Shown here piece by piece: positions 30,561 to 37,799 of a stretch of DNA of 44,012 nucleotides (position 1 is its first letter; the number at the start of each line of letters is the position of its first letter). The stretch covers positions 1 through 44,012 of the IMG/VR virus record IMGVR_UViG_3300035670_000425, one strand, 5' to 3'. The translations under genes were made by a program, and so were the position numbers. Origin of the DNA: a virus. Below the pieces are notes generated by a model. That model was not told where the DNA came from and ran no database searches. It worked only from the letters and a program-made list of their open reading frames with translations.

Positions 30561-31188
30561 ACCTCACGTAAGGCCGAAGGGTCTGACAAACAGAAGAATT
30601 CGGGTCGATGAGCAACTGGTTTGCAGATTTTGAATACGAGTAATCTCCGATCCGCTCACTGGAAAGGCTCGGGTCAAGTCTGGATTGCGAATACATAGCC
30701 TCTGTCAACATCGAAATAGCCAGTTTCACAGGAGATGGGCAGACATCAAATCCACCTGTGTACGAAATCTCGTAGTAACTGCTGTCAGGATAAATGATGC
30801 TCATGGGAGCATTGATAATATTCAGGACACCACTGAACGGGTTAAGGTTATACTGGACAACCTCAGCCATTTTGACTGCTGTTGAATTTGTTGTTTCGGA
30901 GTCAAAACCAGTGACGTTGTTGCAGCTGTCCATTAGGGCAGGGCTTGCCAGATTATATAGGGAAATGCTATCAACAGAGGCAACAGGAATACGTCTGAGA
31001 TAAATTCTTGGGAATCTGTTTACGCTGTATTTTTCGGTTGTGTTTTGGAGCAGGAAATAACGATTGCAATACTTTTCAACCAGCCTTGTCGCAGACTCGA
31101 TCATTGCCTCAACAGTTGCTGCTGGAGCATCTGCAAGACTTGGTGAGAACGTGATGACTTCATTTGTTGTGACAAGTACTTCGGCCAT
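30541..31188 (-). CDS. Head-tail connector protein (gp6-like)
   Basis: From ATG 31188 (GAGGTG upstream; the frame extends to 31206) the product has 215 residues. The N-terminal part ADAPAATVEAMIESATRLVE followed by KYCNRYFLL matches the connector fold with two helices. Later come RIYLRRIPVASVDSISL and SYTGGFDVCPSPVKLAISML, typical of gp6/gp15-like adaptors where 'Y-GG-..iP..ik-A...l'. It forms the ring under the portal. Confidence 0.8.
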   Translation of the reverse strand: MAEVLVTTNEVITFSPSLADAPAATVEAMIESATRLVEKYCNRYFLLQNTTEKYSVNRFPRIYLRRIPVASVDSISLYNLASPALMDSCNNVTGFDSETTNSTAVKMAEVVQYNLNPFSGVLNIINAPMSIIYPDSSYYEISYTGGFDVCPSPVKLAISMLTEAMYSQSRLDPSLSSERIGDYSYSKSANQLLIDPNSSVCQTLRPYVRFGINGL

Positions 31189-31257
31189 AAGCACCTCAAT
31201 CCCCAACCCAAAGAGATGGACCGAAGTCCACCTCGATGGGCCGAAAGGTGGGGTTTA

Positions 31258-31749
31258 TCAGTTCGTGCCCTTGACTTCAGGCAGGATAAAGTCAGGTTGA
31301 GCCACTGGCGTCATGTCAGCATTGTGCTTCAGGGCGACAACATAGGTCGTAGCACCGCTGGAAACCACAACACGCAGATAACGCTTGCTGGACAACGCTG
31401 CTGTAACCGCTGGTACACTGGAGTCCTTGCCTGGTCGGTTGACCGAGATAGCGAAGAACTTGTTCGCAGTGCCAGCAGCAGCAGTCGTGGAAAGTTGTAG
31501 AACAGACGTTCCCGCGGTTCCCGCAGTCACTACACCGTCCTTGTAGTAGGAGACGATCAGGTCTGTGAAATCGCCATCCGTTGTGGTGGCAGACTCCTGA
31601 ACCTTCAGAGTGATCGTTCCAGATGTGCTGGAGAAATTGGCAAGGAATGTGACTGAGTCAAAACCCAGCATATCAACCGCATCGGACTTGGTAGAGGTGA
31701 TGGCAAGGTGATCAACCTGTACCGCATTGAGGAGTTGGTTATTCACCAT
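31258..31749 (-). CDS. Probable capsid decoration / head protein (163 aa)
   Basis: Beta-rich protein directly downstream of the major capsid gene (3-bp gap) with a threonine-, serine- and valine-rich composition (SVTFLANFSSTSGTITLKVQ, YLRVVVSSGATTYVVALKH). Similar unnamed ORFs lie between capsid and connector genes in HK97-type phages and often encode decoration or head-completion proteins. No specific family recognised. ATG 31749 follows AAGGTGCGTAATCC, a fair ribosome site. Confidence 0.6.
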   Translation of the reverse strand: MVNNQLLNAVQVDHLAITSTKSDAVDMLGFDSVTFLANFSSTSGTITLKVQESATTTDGDFTDLIVSYYKDGVVTAGTAGTSVLQLSTTAAAGTANKFFAISVNRPGKDSSVPAVTAALSSKRYLRVVVSSGATTYVVALKHNADMTPVAQPDFILPEVKGTN

Positions 31750-31752
31750 GGA

Positions 31753-33099
31753 TTACGCACCTTTGATCTTGATGAACTTGTGGTATTGTTCCTGAACCAG
31801 TTGTCCACCCCAACGCAGACGGAACAGGTAAACACGACGGTTTTGAATTGCTTCAATCTCGTTCAGGACTCGGATGGTGAGGCCCAGACGGACTGGCATG
31901 AAGTAGCCTTCCAGAGACCCGAAGATCGCAGCATACGCATCGTTCGCCACATCAGGAGCAAACTGGCAGTAGCTGATCGGGAAACCGTCAATCTGGTCAG
32001 GGGTTGGCTCAACGATGCCTGGGTAAACCTGACCACGCTGGAAGAGGTATTCACCACCCGTTGCCTTAAGCAGGCTGATGGCTTTTGCGGACTTCTGATT
32101 CATGATGAAACTGAAGTTGCGTCGGGCATACTGGGGCAGGATCTCAAACCGCATGGACTTGACTGTGTCTGCGTCAAAAGCACCTGTTGAAGATGTCTTA
32201 ACCCAGCCAGCCAGACCTGCTTTGGCAACACCGTTGGCATCGTCCGTAATGGAGCTCCAAAGACCACGGGGTTGACCAATCCCTGTACCGAAAGCGATGT
32301 GCTTCTCGAAGTGCAGATCCATCCAGCGTGACAGTTCTTGGTTGAGATAACCTTCGAGGTTAAATCCACTGTCTTCCAGAAGCGTATTGGAAAGGCTCAT
32401 CCGGCCCATGTACTCATGAACAGGAATTTGCACTTCGCCAAATGTTGGCTCAGGGCTGGTAGCAGGATTGCCGCCTTCACCTGTCCACATCCCATTAATC
32501 GGGCTGGTATGGATATCATCACGATAGGTCGTGCGAAGCATATGGACACGGTTGCTACCAGTCGTGATCTGGCGAACACGTCCACGAAGAGTGGTCGGAG
32601 CAGGTTGCCGCTGGATCAGTTCGCTCAACATCTCTGGTGGTACGAAATAGCCAGCACCTTCATCAATACCCTCAACGAGAGTCTTGTAAGTGCGTGGATA
32701 GCTATTCTTGACCTTGTCTTCGCCGTAGTGCAGATAAGCCTTGAAGGCTTTTGAGTACTCTGGACGGGAGATCTTATCGACCTGCTTTTCAGTCAGACTA
32801 CCAATTCCTTCATCCAGCATTTCGCCGTTTGAGGAAAGGGCTACAGAACCTGCCTGACGGACAGGAGCAGAGTAGGGCGTACCAACAGACTTGTTGGACA
32901 GATCTTTGTAGGAATCGAGGCTCAGGGAATCCAGAGCGTCTTCAGACTCAATCTTGCTCTTGAGAGCAGGAAGAATCTCGGTGGCGAGTTGCTTGAGTCG
33001 GGCAGATTGGTCTTCATTGCGGTCGTCATTGACCTGCAAAGCCTCGGCCTCAGCCAAGGCTGATTTAAATTCAGCGCGAAGTTTGGCAGATGCTGCCAT
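31753..33099 (-). CDS. Major capsid protein, HK97 fold
   Basis: From ATG 33099 (AAGGAG eight bases upstream; GTG 33108 is an alternative) the product has about 448 residues. An N-terminal charged coiled coil of about 100 residues (RAEFKSALAEAEALQVNDDR) is the delta domain removed by the protease. The mature part begins before GAGYFVPPEMLSELIQRQPA and contains WTGEGGNPATSPEPTFGEV, typical for HK97-fold capsids, then MNQKSAKAISLLKAT. It builds the icosahedral head. It starts a few bases after the protease stop. Confidence 0.95.
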   Translation of the reverse strand: MAASAKLRAEFKSALAEAEALQVNDDRNEDQSARLKQLATEILPALKSKIESEDALDSLSLDSYKDLSNKSVGTPYSAPVRQAGSVALSSNGEMLDEGIGSLTEKQVDKISRPEYSKAFKAYLHYGEDKVKNSYPRTYKTLVEGIDEGAGYFVPPEMLSELIQRQPAPTTLRGRVRQITTGSNRVHMLRTTYRDDIHTSPINGMWTGEGGNPATSPEPTFGEVQIPVHEYMGRMSLSNTLLEDSGFNLEGYLNQELSRWMDLHFEKHIAFGTGIGQPRGLWSSITDDANGVAKAGLAGWVKTSSTGAFDADTVKSMRFEILPQYARRNFSFIMNQKSAKAISLLKATGGEYLFQRGQVYPGIVEPTPDQIDGFPISYCQFAPDVANDAYAAIFGSLEGYFMPVRLGLTIRVLNEIEAIQNRRVYLFRLRWGGQLVQEQYHKFIKIKGA

Positions 33100-33104
33100 A
33101 ATGT

Positions 33105-33872
33105 TCACTCCTTGGATGCTAAAAACTGACGAAATGCGTCTAGCAGTTCCATTGTTGGATCTGGTTCAGAACTTTGGGTCGCTTCAGCATCCACAGCTTC
33201 GGCAACATCATCTTCCGCTTTCATCCCTGCTTCCTCCAGCAGGGACTCCAGCAGTTCGTAGGATATTTTGATCTGTTGACAGACCTGATTCAGGATCTCA
33301 ACCGATGTCTTGGATAGTTTACGTCCAGCTTTGTAACTCAGAATTTCTGACTGTTCGTTCGCAGCAAGTGCAACAGGGGAGACTTCCAGAAGTTTTGCTC
33401 TCTTAACAATCCTTGCACCGTTCTCAGCACGCATTAACTCTTCTTCGGTGGGATTGTGGCCGACTGATGCCCAGTACTCCTGAACCTGCTTCTTTGACGA
33501 AAGTCTTTTGACCTGAAGTGGCAAAATGCCAACAGAAAGCTCTTTGACAACACCAGACGAGATCAGTTTGCGATCTTCCTGAGCCTTGGACGTGTCAACA
33601 AACTGAGCAACAAGGAAAAGCCCCTTGGAATCCTCGAAAAGCTCGACGGGCTTGCCTATCGGGTTGTTGTGGTCGTGTCCGACCCCACCGATAAAGCCTT
33701 TATTCAGGAATCTTGGGATGTCTGCCTTGTATGCACCTGGTGCAATAATATCGTTATGGTAATCCAGAAAATTGAATGTCGAAGCGTAACCAGAGAGACC
33801 ACCGAAATCGGTTTGATCTACGGCTGGCACTGGTGCAAATTTGTAAACCAGAGACAAACTGTCTTCTGTCAC
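33105..33872 (-). CDS. Prohead maturation protease (HK97 family)
   Basis: 255 residues. The GGLSGYASTFNFLDYHNDII motif, GHDHNNPIGK (catalytic His) and VVKELSVGILPL (catalytic Ser) mark the U35/S78-type prohead protease. It cleaves the capsid delta domains before packaging. The C-terminal 70 residues are helical and acidic, which may act as a scaffold segment. The start is GTG 33872 with AAGGAG at good spacing. It is the first gene after the promoter at 33911-33938. Confidence 0.92.
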   Translation of the reverse strand: MTEDSLSLVYKFAPVPAVDQTDFGGLSGYASTFNFLDYHNDIIAPGAYKADIPRFLNKGFIGGVGHDHNNPIGKPVELFEDSKGLFLVAQFVDTSKAQEDRKLISSGVVKELSVGILPLQVKRLSSKKQVQEYWASVGHNPTEEELMRAENGARIVKRAKLLEVSPVALAANEQSEILSYKAGRKLSKTSVEILNQVCQQIKISYELLESLLEEAGMKAEDDVAEAVDAEATQSSEPDPTMELLDAFRQFLASKE

Positions 33873-33910
33873 TGCACACTCCTTACTGGACGCTGTTTTC
33901 CATACTCCAT

Positions 33911-33938
33911 ATTATCATGTACACATTGACATCTGCAA
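33911..33938 (-). promoter_or_regulatory. Late promoter of the head-tail genes
   Basis: TTGCAG (33938-33933), 16 bp, GATAAT (33916-33911) on the minus strand. GTGTAC sits two bases upstream of the -10, the same spacing as in the promoters at 43.4 and 36.8 kb. It reads into the protease and capsid genes with a leader of about 35 bases. Confidence 0.55.
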
Positions 33939-33943
33939 AACAA

Positions 33944-34231
33944 TTATTTATCCGTCATTGCCATCGAACTTGATACTGACACTGCCTTTATGTAAATGTC
34001 ATGAGTGTTATCCAAAAGCAATTGCTTGATTTGATGCCGGATTTCATCCAAAACCAGTTCATCACTTTCACACATCTCTTTATCAAGCACGTTCACCCAT
34101 GCTTCAAGCAGCAGTTTGAGCTTGCCCTGATGGAGATGGAAAGCGGTGAACCCTGGATCATCCTCGAGGATGACTGGCGAATCATCAAACTTCTTAAGAT
34201 CGTTCTCGCCGTCTGGTTGATCTGATGACAT
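33944..34231 (-). CDS. Small acidic hypothetical protein (95 aa)
   Basis: Unrecognised. The N-terminus is acidic and disordered (SSDQPDGENDLKKFDD), followed by a helical segment (GKLKLLLEAWVNVLDKEMCE) and a second helix (LDEIRHQIKQLLLDN). It lies between the lysis-like cluster and the protease promoter. It overlaps by 38 bp the short membrane-peptide ORF upstream. It might be a scaffold or lysis regulator; context only. Confidence 0.55.
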   Translation of the reverse strand: MSSDQPDGENDLKKFDDSPVILEDDPGFTAFHLHQGKLKLLLEAWVNVLDKEMCESDELVLDEIRHQIKQLLLDNTHDIYIKAVSVSSSMAMTDK

Positions 34232-34319
34232 GACTGATTGATCCTATTGCAAGATGGACGGTTTCAAGAACAACGTAAGTCAGTACACCAAATCCGCAGA
34301 CGATCAAAATGTCTTTCAT
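34194..34319 (-). CDS. Tiny single-span membrane protein (41 aa)
   Basis: ATG 34319 lies 13 bp after the stop of the peptidase gene. Residues 3-19 (DILIVCGFGVLTYVVLE) form a membrane segment, and the tail STRRRERS is strongly basic. Such N-terminal anchors with basic tails occur in holins, antiholins and spanin-like proteins. The ribosome site is weak (GAAAGAC). It overlaps the 33944 gene by 38 bp. Confidence 0.4.
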   Translation of the reverse strand: MKDILIVCGFGVLTYVVLETVHLAIGSISHVIRSTRRRERS

Positions 34320-34331
34320 GCGACATGTCTT

Positions 34332-35126
34332 TCAAGCGATTCTCGGTGCAGGATCTTGAGGATCATATGCAACCGCCATGACGGTGTAGGCATCAAAACC
34401 GCTGCCCTGAATGTTCTTCTCGCCGACGCTGCAATAACCTTTGCGTCCCCAAACGACATCCCAACTGTTTTGCATTCCAACCACCCAGTCACCTGTAGGC
34501 AGTTTCTTCATGTACATACCACCAGTGACCGCATGATTATGCCAGCCAGATCTATTCTGGGGACGGTCGTACTGATCCAGACTGTTGAAGCTGCTGTTGA
34601 CAGGAACTGAGAAGTTAAACGGCATTCGCAGCTGGGCCGCTATGCACATTTCCCTGAAGTTGTTGATCCTGTAGCCAATTTCAATTTTGTATCTTTTAGC
34701 GTTCTCTCGGGCTGCTGACGGGATTCGGCTAGGGTTAATTGTGCCGTAAGGAACAAGACTGTCTTCGCATGTGCCACGGTTTTGAAGCTGAACTAATGCT
34801 TCTGCAATGACCGACCCTCGGTCCCATCCACCACACAGATCCGCATACACCATCCACCCGGACAAACCCGCATAGTCAAGGCCGGCGATATAACGGGCTA
34901 TCTCAAGGCTGGATGCCGCAGCAAAGCCATTACACGCCCCATACCGCCCCTGATTCTTGATTTTAATGGGATAGGCTTGATCGTCTCTTAAATCAAACTC
35001 TTTCCACTCAGACTCAGGAATATCAGGCAGATTGCCACGAACAGGGATGAAAGTATCAGGTTGAGGAGCATGATTGCCGAGAAACGTCTCGGAACCATCT
35101 GGGAGGATCCATTTGTTGAGATTCAT
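34332..35126 (-). CDS. Papain-like (C1A) cysteine peptidase
   Basis: From ATG 35126, which overlaps the previous stop and has GAGGG upstream, the product has about 264 residues. The catalytic set is visible: IKNQGRYGACNGFAAASSLE (Q59 oxyanion, C65 nucleophile), NHAVTGG (H198) and MQNSWDVVWGRKGY (N220 with the NSWG-type motif). No signal peptide or propeptide is seen. It sits among small membrane proteins between fibres and head genes, so it may be a lysis endopeptidase acting on wall or S-layer peptide bonds, or a virion protease. The catalytic family is clear; the role is inferred. Confidence 0.85.
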   Translation of the reverse strand: MNLNKWILPDGSETFLGNHAPQPDTFIPVRGNLPDIPESEWKEFDLRDDQAYPIKIKNQGRYGACNGFAAASSLEIARYIAGLDYAGLSGWMVYADLCGGWDRGSVIAEALVQLQNRGTCEDSLVPYGTINPSRIPSAARENAKRYKIEIGYRINNFREMCIAAQLRMPFNFSVPVNSSFNSLDQYDRPQNRSGWHNHAVTGGMYMKKLPTGDWVVGMQNSWDVVWGRKGYCSVGEKNIQGSGFDAYTVMAVAYDPQDPAPRIA

Positions 35127-35740
35127 TTGAGACCCTCGTAGAAGATTGTCCAATCCATGGCGTCAGTGATTTTGCGGGAGGCGATGACCGAACCATCCTT
35201 ATCCTGAGTGATCACCATCGGCAATCCAATTTGTTGAACAATCTGCTGGAAACCAAGCTCGGCTATATCCTGTTCGTTTGCCAAATAGGTGCGGTATTCA
35301 ACGCCCAGCCTGTTAAAGACCAGTCTCGCTTGTGGATCAGTGCGAAATGATGCTCCAACAGAATCAGCAGGATCCACAATCAGGGAAACCCATGCGACCT
35401 TTCGGGATGGGACTGGTGGTGGATTTGGGGTTGGTGCTGGCCCAGGATTGGGATTTGGGGCTGGTGAATTGCCACGAATGACCGTGACAGAACCTGTTTC
35501 TTTACCAACAAAATACTGATTGCCTGCGTCCTGAAATACCCATGACTCTTCCTTAAGTGGGGGAACGGACTGCGACTGGATCACGCCTTGCGGGGCAGGT
35601 GGTGGTGGTATGGGTTGTGGGTCTTGCCCTGCAAAGATGACAGCAATGAATGGAATGATGTATTTCAAGGCGAGACCCACCCCTGTTCCTACTATGAAAA
35701 CCTTAAGATTCGAGACCCAGTTGGCTTTTGATGGCAGCAA
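35123..35740 (-). CDS. Membrane-anchored proline-rich protein (205 aa)
   Basis: Residues about 11-37 (NLKVFIVGTGVGLALKYIIP, then FIAVIFAG) form a membrane anchor. Proline-rich linkers (PIPPPPAP and PNPNPGPAPTPNPPPVP) flank a small module, followed by a globular C-terminal domain (VAWVSLIVDPADSVG...LPMVITQDKDG). The layout resembles a spanin-like or periplasmic adaptor protein. The start is TTG 35740 inside the preceding small ORF; a GGAGG lies upstream but is distant. Its stop overlaps the peptidase start, so both are translated together. Confidence 0.6.
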   Translation of the reverse strand: MLPSKANWVSNLKVFIVGTGVGLALKYIIPFIAVIFAGQDPQPIPPPPAPQGVIQSQSVPPLKEESWVFQDAGNQYFVGKETGSVTVIRGNSPAPNPNPGPAPTPNPPPVPSRKVAWVSLIVDPADSVGASFRTDPQARLVFNRLGVEYRTYLANEQDIAELGFQQIVQQIGLPMVITQDKDGSVIASRKITDAMDWTIFYEGLK

Positions 35741-35870
35741 TGACTGCTAACTGTGCCTCCTTCTGGATCTCGGCCCTTTGGGCCTCCAGTTGGGCAGCAG
35801 CATCGGCTTGAGCCTTAGATTTAGCATCAGAAACCAACTTATCAATCTGCGTCTGAATCTCTGGGTCCAT
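35703..35870 (-). CDS. Small helical protein (55 aa)
   Basis: ATG 35870 follows GAGGGGTATTACG. The product is one continuous amphipathic helix rich in Ala, Gln, Glu and Lys (DKLVSDAKSKAQADAAAQLE, AQRAEIQKEAQLAVIAAIKS), probably a coiled coil. It overlaps the next gene by 38 bp and the previous membrane peptide by 29 bp. Function unknown. Confidence 0.55.
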   Translation of the reverse strand: MDPEIQTQIDKLVSDAKSKAQADAAAQLEAQRAEIQKEAQLAVIAAIKSQLGLES

Positions 35871-35949
35871 CGTAATACCCCTCTAGCACGACAAAATACA
35901 GGAAGACGATCCATGTCAATGAAAATCCGACAATCACGCCAAGAATCAC
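35842..35949 (-). CDS. Very short membrane peptide (35 aa)
   Basis: The start GTG 35949 overlaps the previous stop (GTGA). Residues 2-22 (ILGVIVGFSLTWIVFLYFVV) form a membrane span; the tail LEGYYDGPRDSDAD is acidic. Position in a string of coupled small genes supports expression, but the ribosome site is weak. Confidence 0.35.
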   Translation of the reverse strand: MILGVIVGFSLTWIVFLYFVVLEGYYDGPRDSDAD

Positions 35950-36131
35950 TCTCTTGGAACTTTCATCCCATGAATTGCCGTTGCGACACGTGTTTCTCGT
36001 GCCATCATGGCTGTTCTGACAGACTGCTCGTCAATCTGTACAGGTTGACCTGTGGCAAGCTGCTCTAATAGCTCCTTGATCACCTCAACGATGATGGGAG
36101 TGAGCAGTCTGATGATCAGTTGGGTCAGCAT
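35946..36131 (-). CDS. Small membrane-active protein (61 aa)
   Basis: ATG 36131 shares the previous stop (TAATG) and has AAGGG nine bases upstream. The N-terminal 25 residues (LTQLIIRLLTPIIVEVIKEL) are strongly hydrophobic or amphipathic. The rest is polar (QPVQIDEQSVRTAMMARET). It could be a membrane-attaching peptide such as a small holin or host-membrane factor. It belongs to the chain of coupled small genes ahead of the peptidase. Confidence 0.5.
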   Translation of the reverse strand: MLTQLIIRLLTPIIVEVIKELLEQLATGQPVQIDEQSVRTAMMARETRVATAIHGMKVPRE

Positions 36132-36310
36132 TAACGGCAACCCTTAAAGAGACGACAACCACCGAACAGGCGAAATGATTTACGGACTTTGACTTTGGCC
36201 TGAACAGCCACGGGCTGGGTTGCCACAATTTCGGGTGCTGTTTTGGTCGGTGCAGGGCATTGACCATTAACACAGGCTTGCTGAACGTAAACGATTGTCT
36301 CTACGAGCAT
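36131..36310 (-). CDS. Small cysteine- and basic-rich protein (59 aa)
   Basis: ATG 36310 has GAGGGGTGACTA directly upstream. The product starts LVETIVYVQQACVNGQCPAP. A repeated T/V/A/P stretch leads into a basic tail SFRLFGGCRLFKGCR with two cysteines. Similar Gly-Arg-Cys tails occur in small secreted-type proteins of Planctomycetota, which is only a hint at host. It is the first of the coupled small genes and follows a set of three hairpins at 36330-36417. Confidence 0.55.
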   Translation of the reverse strand: MLVETIVYVQQACVNGQCPAPTKTAPEIVATQPVAVQAKVKVRKSFRLFGGCRLFKGCR

Positions 36311-36329
36311 TAGTCACCCCTCTGAATTG

Positions 36330-36417
36330 CCGAGGAATCCTCGGTAGTTGGATGTTCCCGAAACCAATTTCGGGAAGTCAGGATAAGGAAGAACCCCGCT
36401 GTCTCACGACAGTGGGG
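36330..36417 (-). promoter_or_regulatory. Three tandem perfect or near-perfect hairpins
   Basis: CCGAGG-AAT-CCTCGG (36330-36344), TTCCCGAAA-CCAA-TTTCGGGAA (36355-36376) and CCCCGCTGTC-TCAC-GACAGTGGGG (36394-36417, one G-U pair) follow one another in 90 bp. In the minus transcript the first is followed by TTCTTCCTT, so it may be a partial terminator. The others may control translation of the small genes or protect the mRNA. Confidence 0.5.
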
Positions 36418-36429
36418 GAGGAACGGCGG

Positions 36430-36768
36430 CTAACGAACGTCAATTGTGTCTTCCCGTTCACCAGTCAATTGTGAACTCTTCGATGTCTCTTGATGGGTCG
36501 ATGATGTCTGGTTCTTCTCTCTGAGACTCTTGATCACTGCCGCAATGGCATACAGAACCGCTGCAACACTGTAAAGCATCTCTGCCCATGACAGATCCAC
36601 CTGAACAACATTCGCCTCGATCCACGATGTTGCCATGGCAACAGGACCTATGATCCAGCCCACATTCGGATTGAGATGATCGAACGTCTGTTGCATCAAA
36701 GATAGCCTCCGGCAATCTTCTGGGCGACCTGTGAGGTCTTTTGCTGACCCTGTGGCGACGGAAGACAT
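36430..36768 (-). CDS. Holin-like membrane protein (112 aa or 88 aa)
   Basis: Two hydrophobic stretches are visible: VGWIIGPVAMATSWIEANVV and MLYSVAAVLYAIAAVIKSL. A charged, serine-rich C-terminal tail follows (REKNQTSSTHQETSKSSQ), the usual layout of class II holins. ATG 36768 follows AAGGAAG; ATG 36696 with GGAGG is an alternative that starts right at the mature part. It is the first gene behind the promoter at 36794-36823. A holin would form pores that release the lysis enzyme; no holin family is recognised. Confidence 0.55.
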   Translation of the reverse strand: MSSVATGSAKDLTGRPEDCRRLSLMQQTFDHLNPNVGWIIGPVAMATSWIEANVVQVDLSWAEMLYSVAAVLYAIAAVIKSLREKNQTSSTHQETSKSSQLTGEREDTIDVR

Positions 36769-36793
36769 CTTTGTACTTCCTTTTCATGTCTCT

Positions 36794-36823
36794 ATTTTAA
36801 CGTGTACGTACACCATCTCGCAA
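36794..36823 (-). promoter_or_regulatory. Late promoter with palindrome GTGTACGTACAC
   Basis: Minus-strand TTGCGA (36823-36818), 18 bp, TAAAAT (36799-36794). The perfect 12-bp palindrome GTGTACGTACAC (36802-36813) ends two bases upstream of the -10. It lies inside the last codons of the 36797-37066 gene and drives the lysis-like cluster. Confidence 0.55.
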
Positions 36824-37066
36824 AAACTTTGATCCAATCTTTCGAGCGGTCAAAAGTCCTGCAAGTGCTGACAGTATCGGAACTACAATCTCAGGGTTTG
36901 GACCTGTGTAGATCGTGCCAGCGTTGGCAATCAAAGCATTAAGAATTTCAAGTGCGAATTGCGTTATGGTTGTTGCGCCTAGAGTGGCAAGGATAACCCT
37001 TTGAATCTCAGGTACATTGAGATAGCCTTCGACAGATGGAAGAGTTTTAAACTTTTCTGGCATCAT
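36797..37066 (-). CDS. Small membrane-associated protein (89 aa)
   Basis: Hydrophobic stretches VILATLGATTITQFALEILN and VVPILSALAGLLTARKIG indicate one or two membrane helices, with a basic end (SKFLRDGVRTR). Small proteins of this type occur in phage lysis regions. Its stop lies within the promoter at 36794-36823. The start ATG 37066 overlaps the previous gene's end by 4 bp. Function not known. Confidence 0.55.
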   Translation of the reverse strand: MMPEKFKTLPSVEGYLNVPEIQRVILATLGATTITQFALEILNALIANAGTIYTGPNPEIVVPILSALAGLLTARKIGSKFLRDGVRTR

Positions 37067-37560
37067 CTCACCTGTGGAGCTTTGGGGTTGTAAATATAAT
37101 CAGGGTTTTCCAAGTAGTATTTCAGGCTTGGCGGGTGCGGAAGTGGTCTGAACGAGTTCTTTGGCGCGTTGTTATAGATCTTCATGTCCCTTGACCATCG
37201 CTCCCGAGCCTTAATCAACGCCTCATCCTCTTTGGGGATCGGTGTTGGCTGTGGGATTGGCTTGGGAGGCTGTACAGGCTTTTCAGGGTTTGGCTGGTGC
37301 GGATCCCACACATAGTCAGGGTGAGCCATGTACCAGTCAACTGATGGTGGAGCCGGTGGCAGAAACCCTGTGGACATGGCCTCGGACTGATATTTCTTGT
37401 ATCTCAGGCCATCCACGGCACGCCGGTTCATCGCATCGGCACGTCTCTTGGCATACTCAGGGTCGATTGGAGGTGGCCCCGGAGGTGTGACAGGAGTTGG
37501 TGTTGGCCTTGGAGCCGGAGTTGGTCTAACTCGGTTTCTGATCCAGTCCCAGATACTCAT
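37063..37560 (-). CDS. Proline-rich protein with internal duplication (165 aa)
   Basis: Pro-rich runs (PTPAPRPTPTPVTPPGPPP, PVQPPKPIPQPTPIP) separate two similar modules: APPSVDWYMAHPDYVWDP (about 70-87) and HPPSLKYYLENPDYIYNP (about 142-159). The duplicated P-S-x-x-x-Y-x-x-x-P-D-Y-x-x-x-P module is clear by eye. No signal peptide. It may be a flexible linker protein in the virion or lysis complex. It overlaps both neighbours by 4 bp. Confidence 0.65.
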   Translation of the reverse strand: MSIWDWIRNRVRPTPAPRPTPTPVTPPGPPPIDPEYAKRRADAMNRRAVDGLRYKKYQSEAMSTGFLPPAPPSVDWYMAHPDYVWDPHQPNPEKPVQPPKPIPQPTPIPKEDEALIKARERWSRDMKIYNNAPKNSFRPLPHPPSLKYYLENPDYIYNPKAPQVR

Positions 37561-37799
37561 TGGCCTTGCTCCTTCTCAGTTGTTGCATTTTTTGCCATAA
37601 CTGCCTTGGGTACGGTTAAACAATGTCCGCATGTCAGACCAACGCCAAACGCCACCGCTAATGTCATTTGGTTCACTTCCCAGATCGCTTCTGACCATGT
37701 CTGTTGACCGCTCTGCCATTTGATGAGATCCACAATCAGCAGCACAAAAGCCACTGTGATGAGGAACACAAAGTTCTTGGCGGCTTGCGAGAATGTCAT
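37557..37799 (-). CDS. Two-span small membrane protein, holin-like (80 aa)
   Basis: Two hydrophobic helices, NFVFLITVAFVLLIVDLIKW and MTLAVAFGVGLTCGHCLTV, are followed by a basic tail. The size and topology fit small holins, like the 36430 gene, so this cluster may contain a holin pair. It overlaps both neighbours by 4 bp, so the transcript is continuous with the fibre genes. No family is named. Confidence 0.6.
   Translation of the reverse strand: MTFSQAAKNFVFLITVAFVLLIVDLIKWQSGQQTWSEAIWEVNQMTLAVAFGVGLTCGHCLTVPKAVMAKNATTEKEQGQ

Noticed and set aside
31708-32190. 160-codon plus-strand ORF opposite the capsid gene
   Set aside because: Lies antisense to the highly conserved capsid gene and has no promoter or ribosome site.
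36085-36273. 62-codon minus ORF rich in H, P and S
   Set aside because: Out of frame with the better supported 36131-36310 and 35946-36131 genes, which have ribosome sites and stop-start coupling.
37242-37490. 82-codon plus-strand ORF
   Set aside because: Antisense to the proline-rich gene; its length results from GC-rich proline codons on the other strand.
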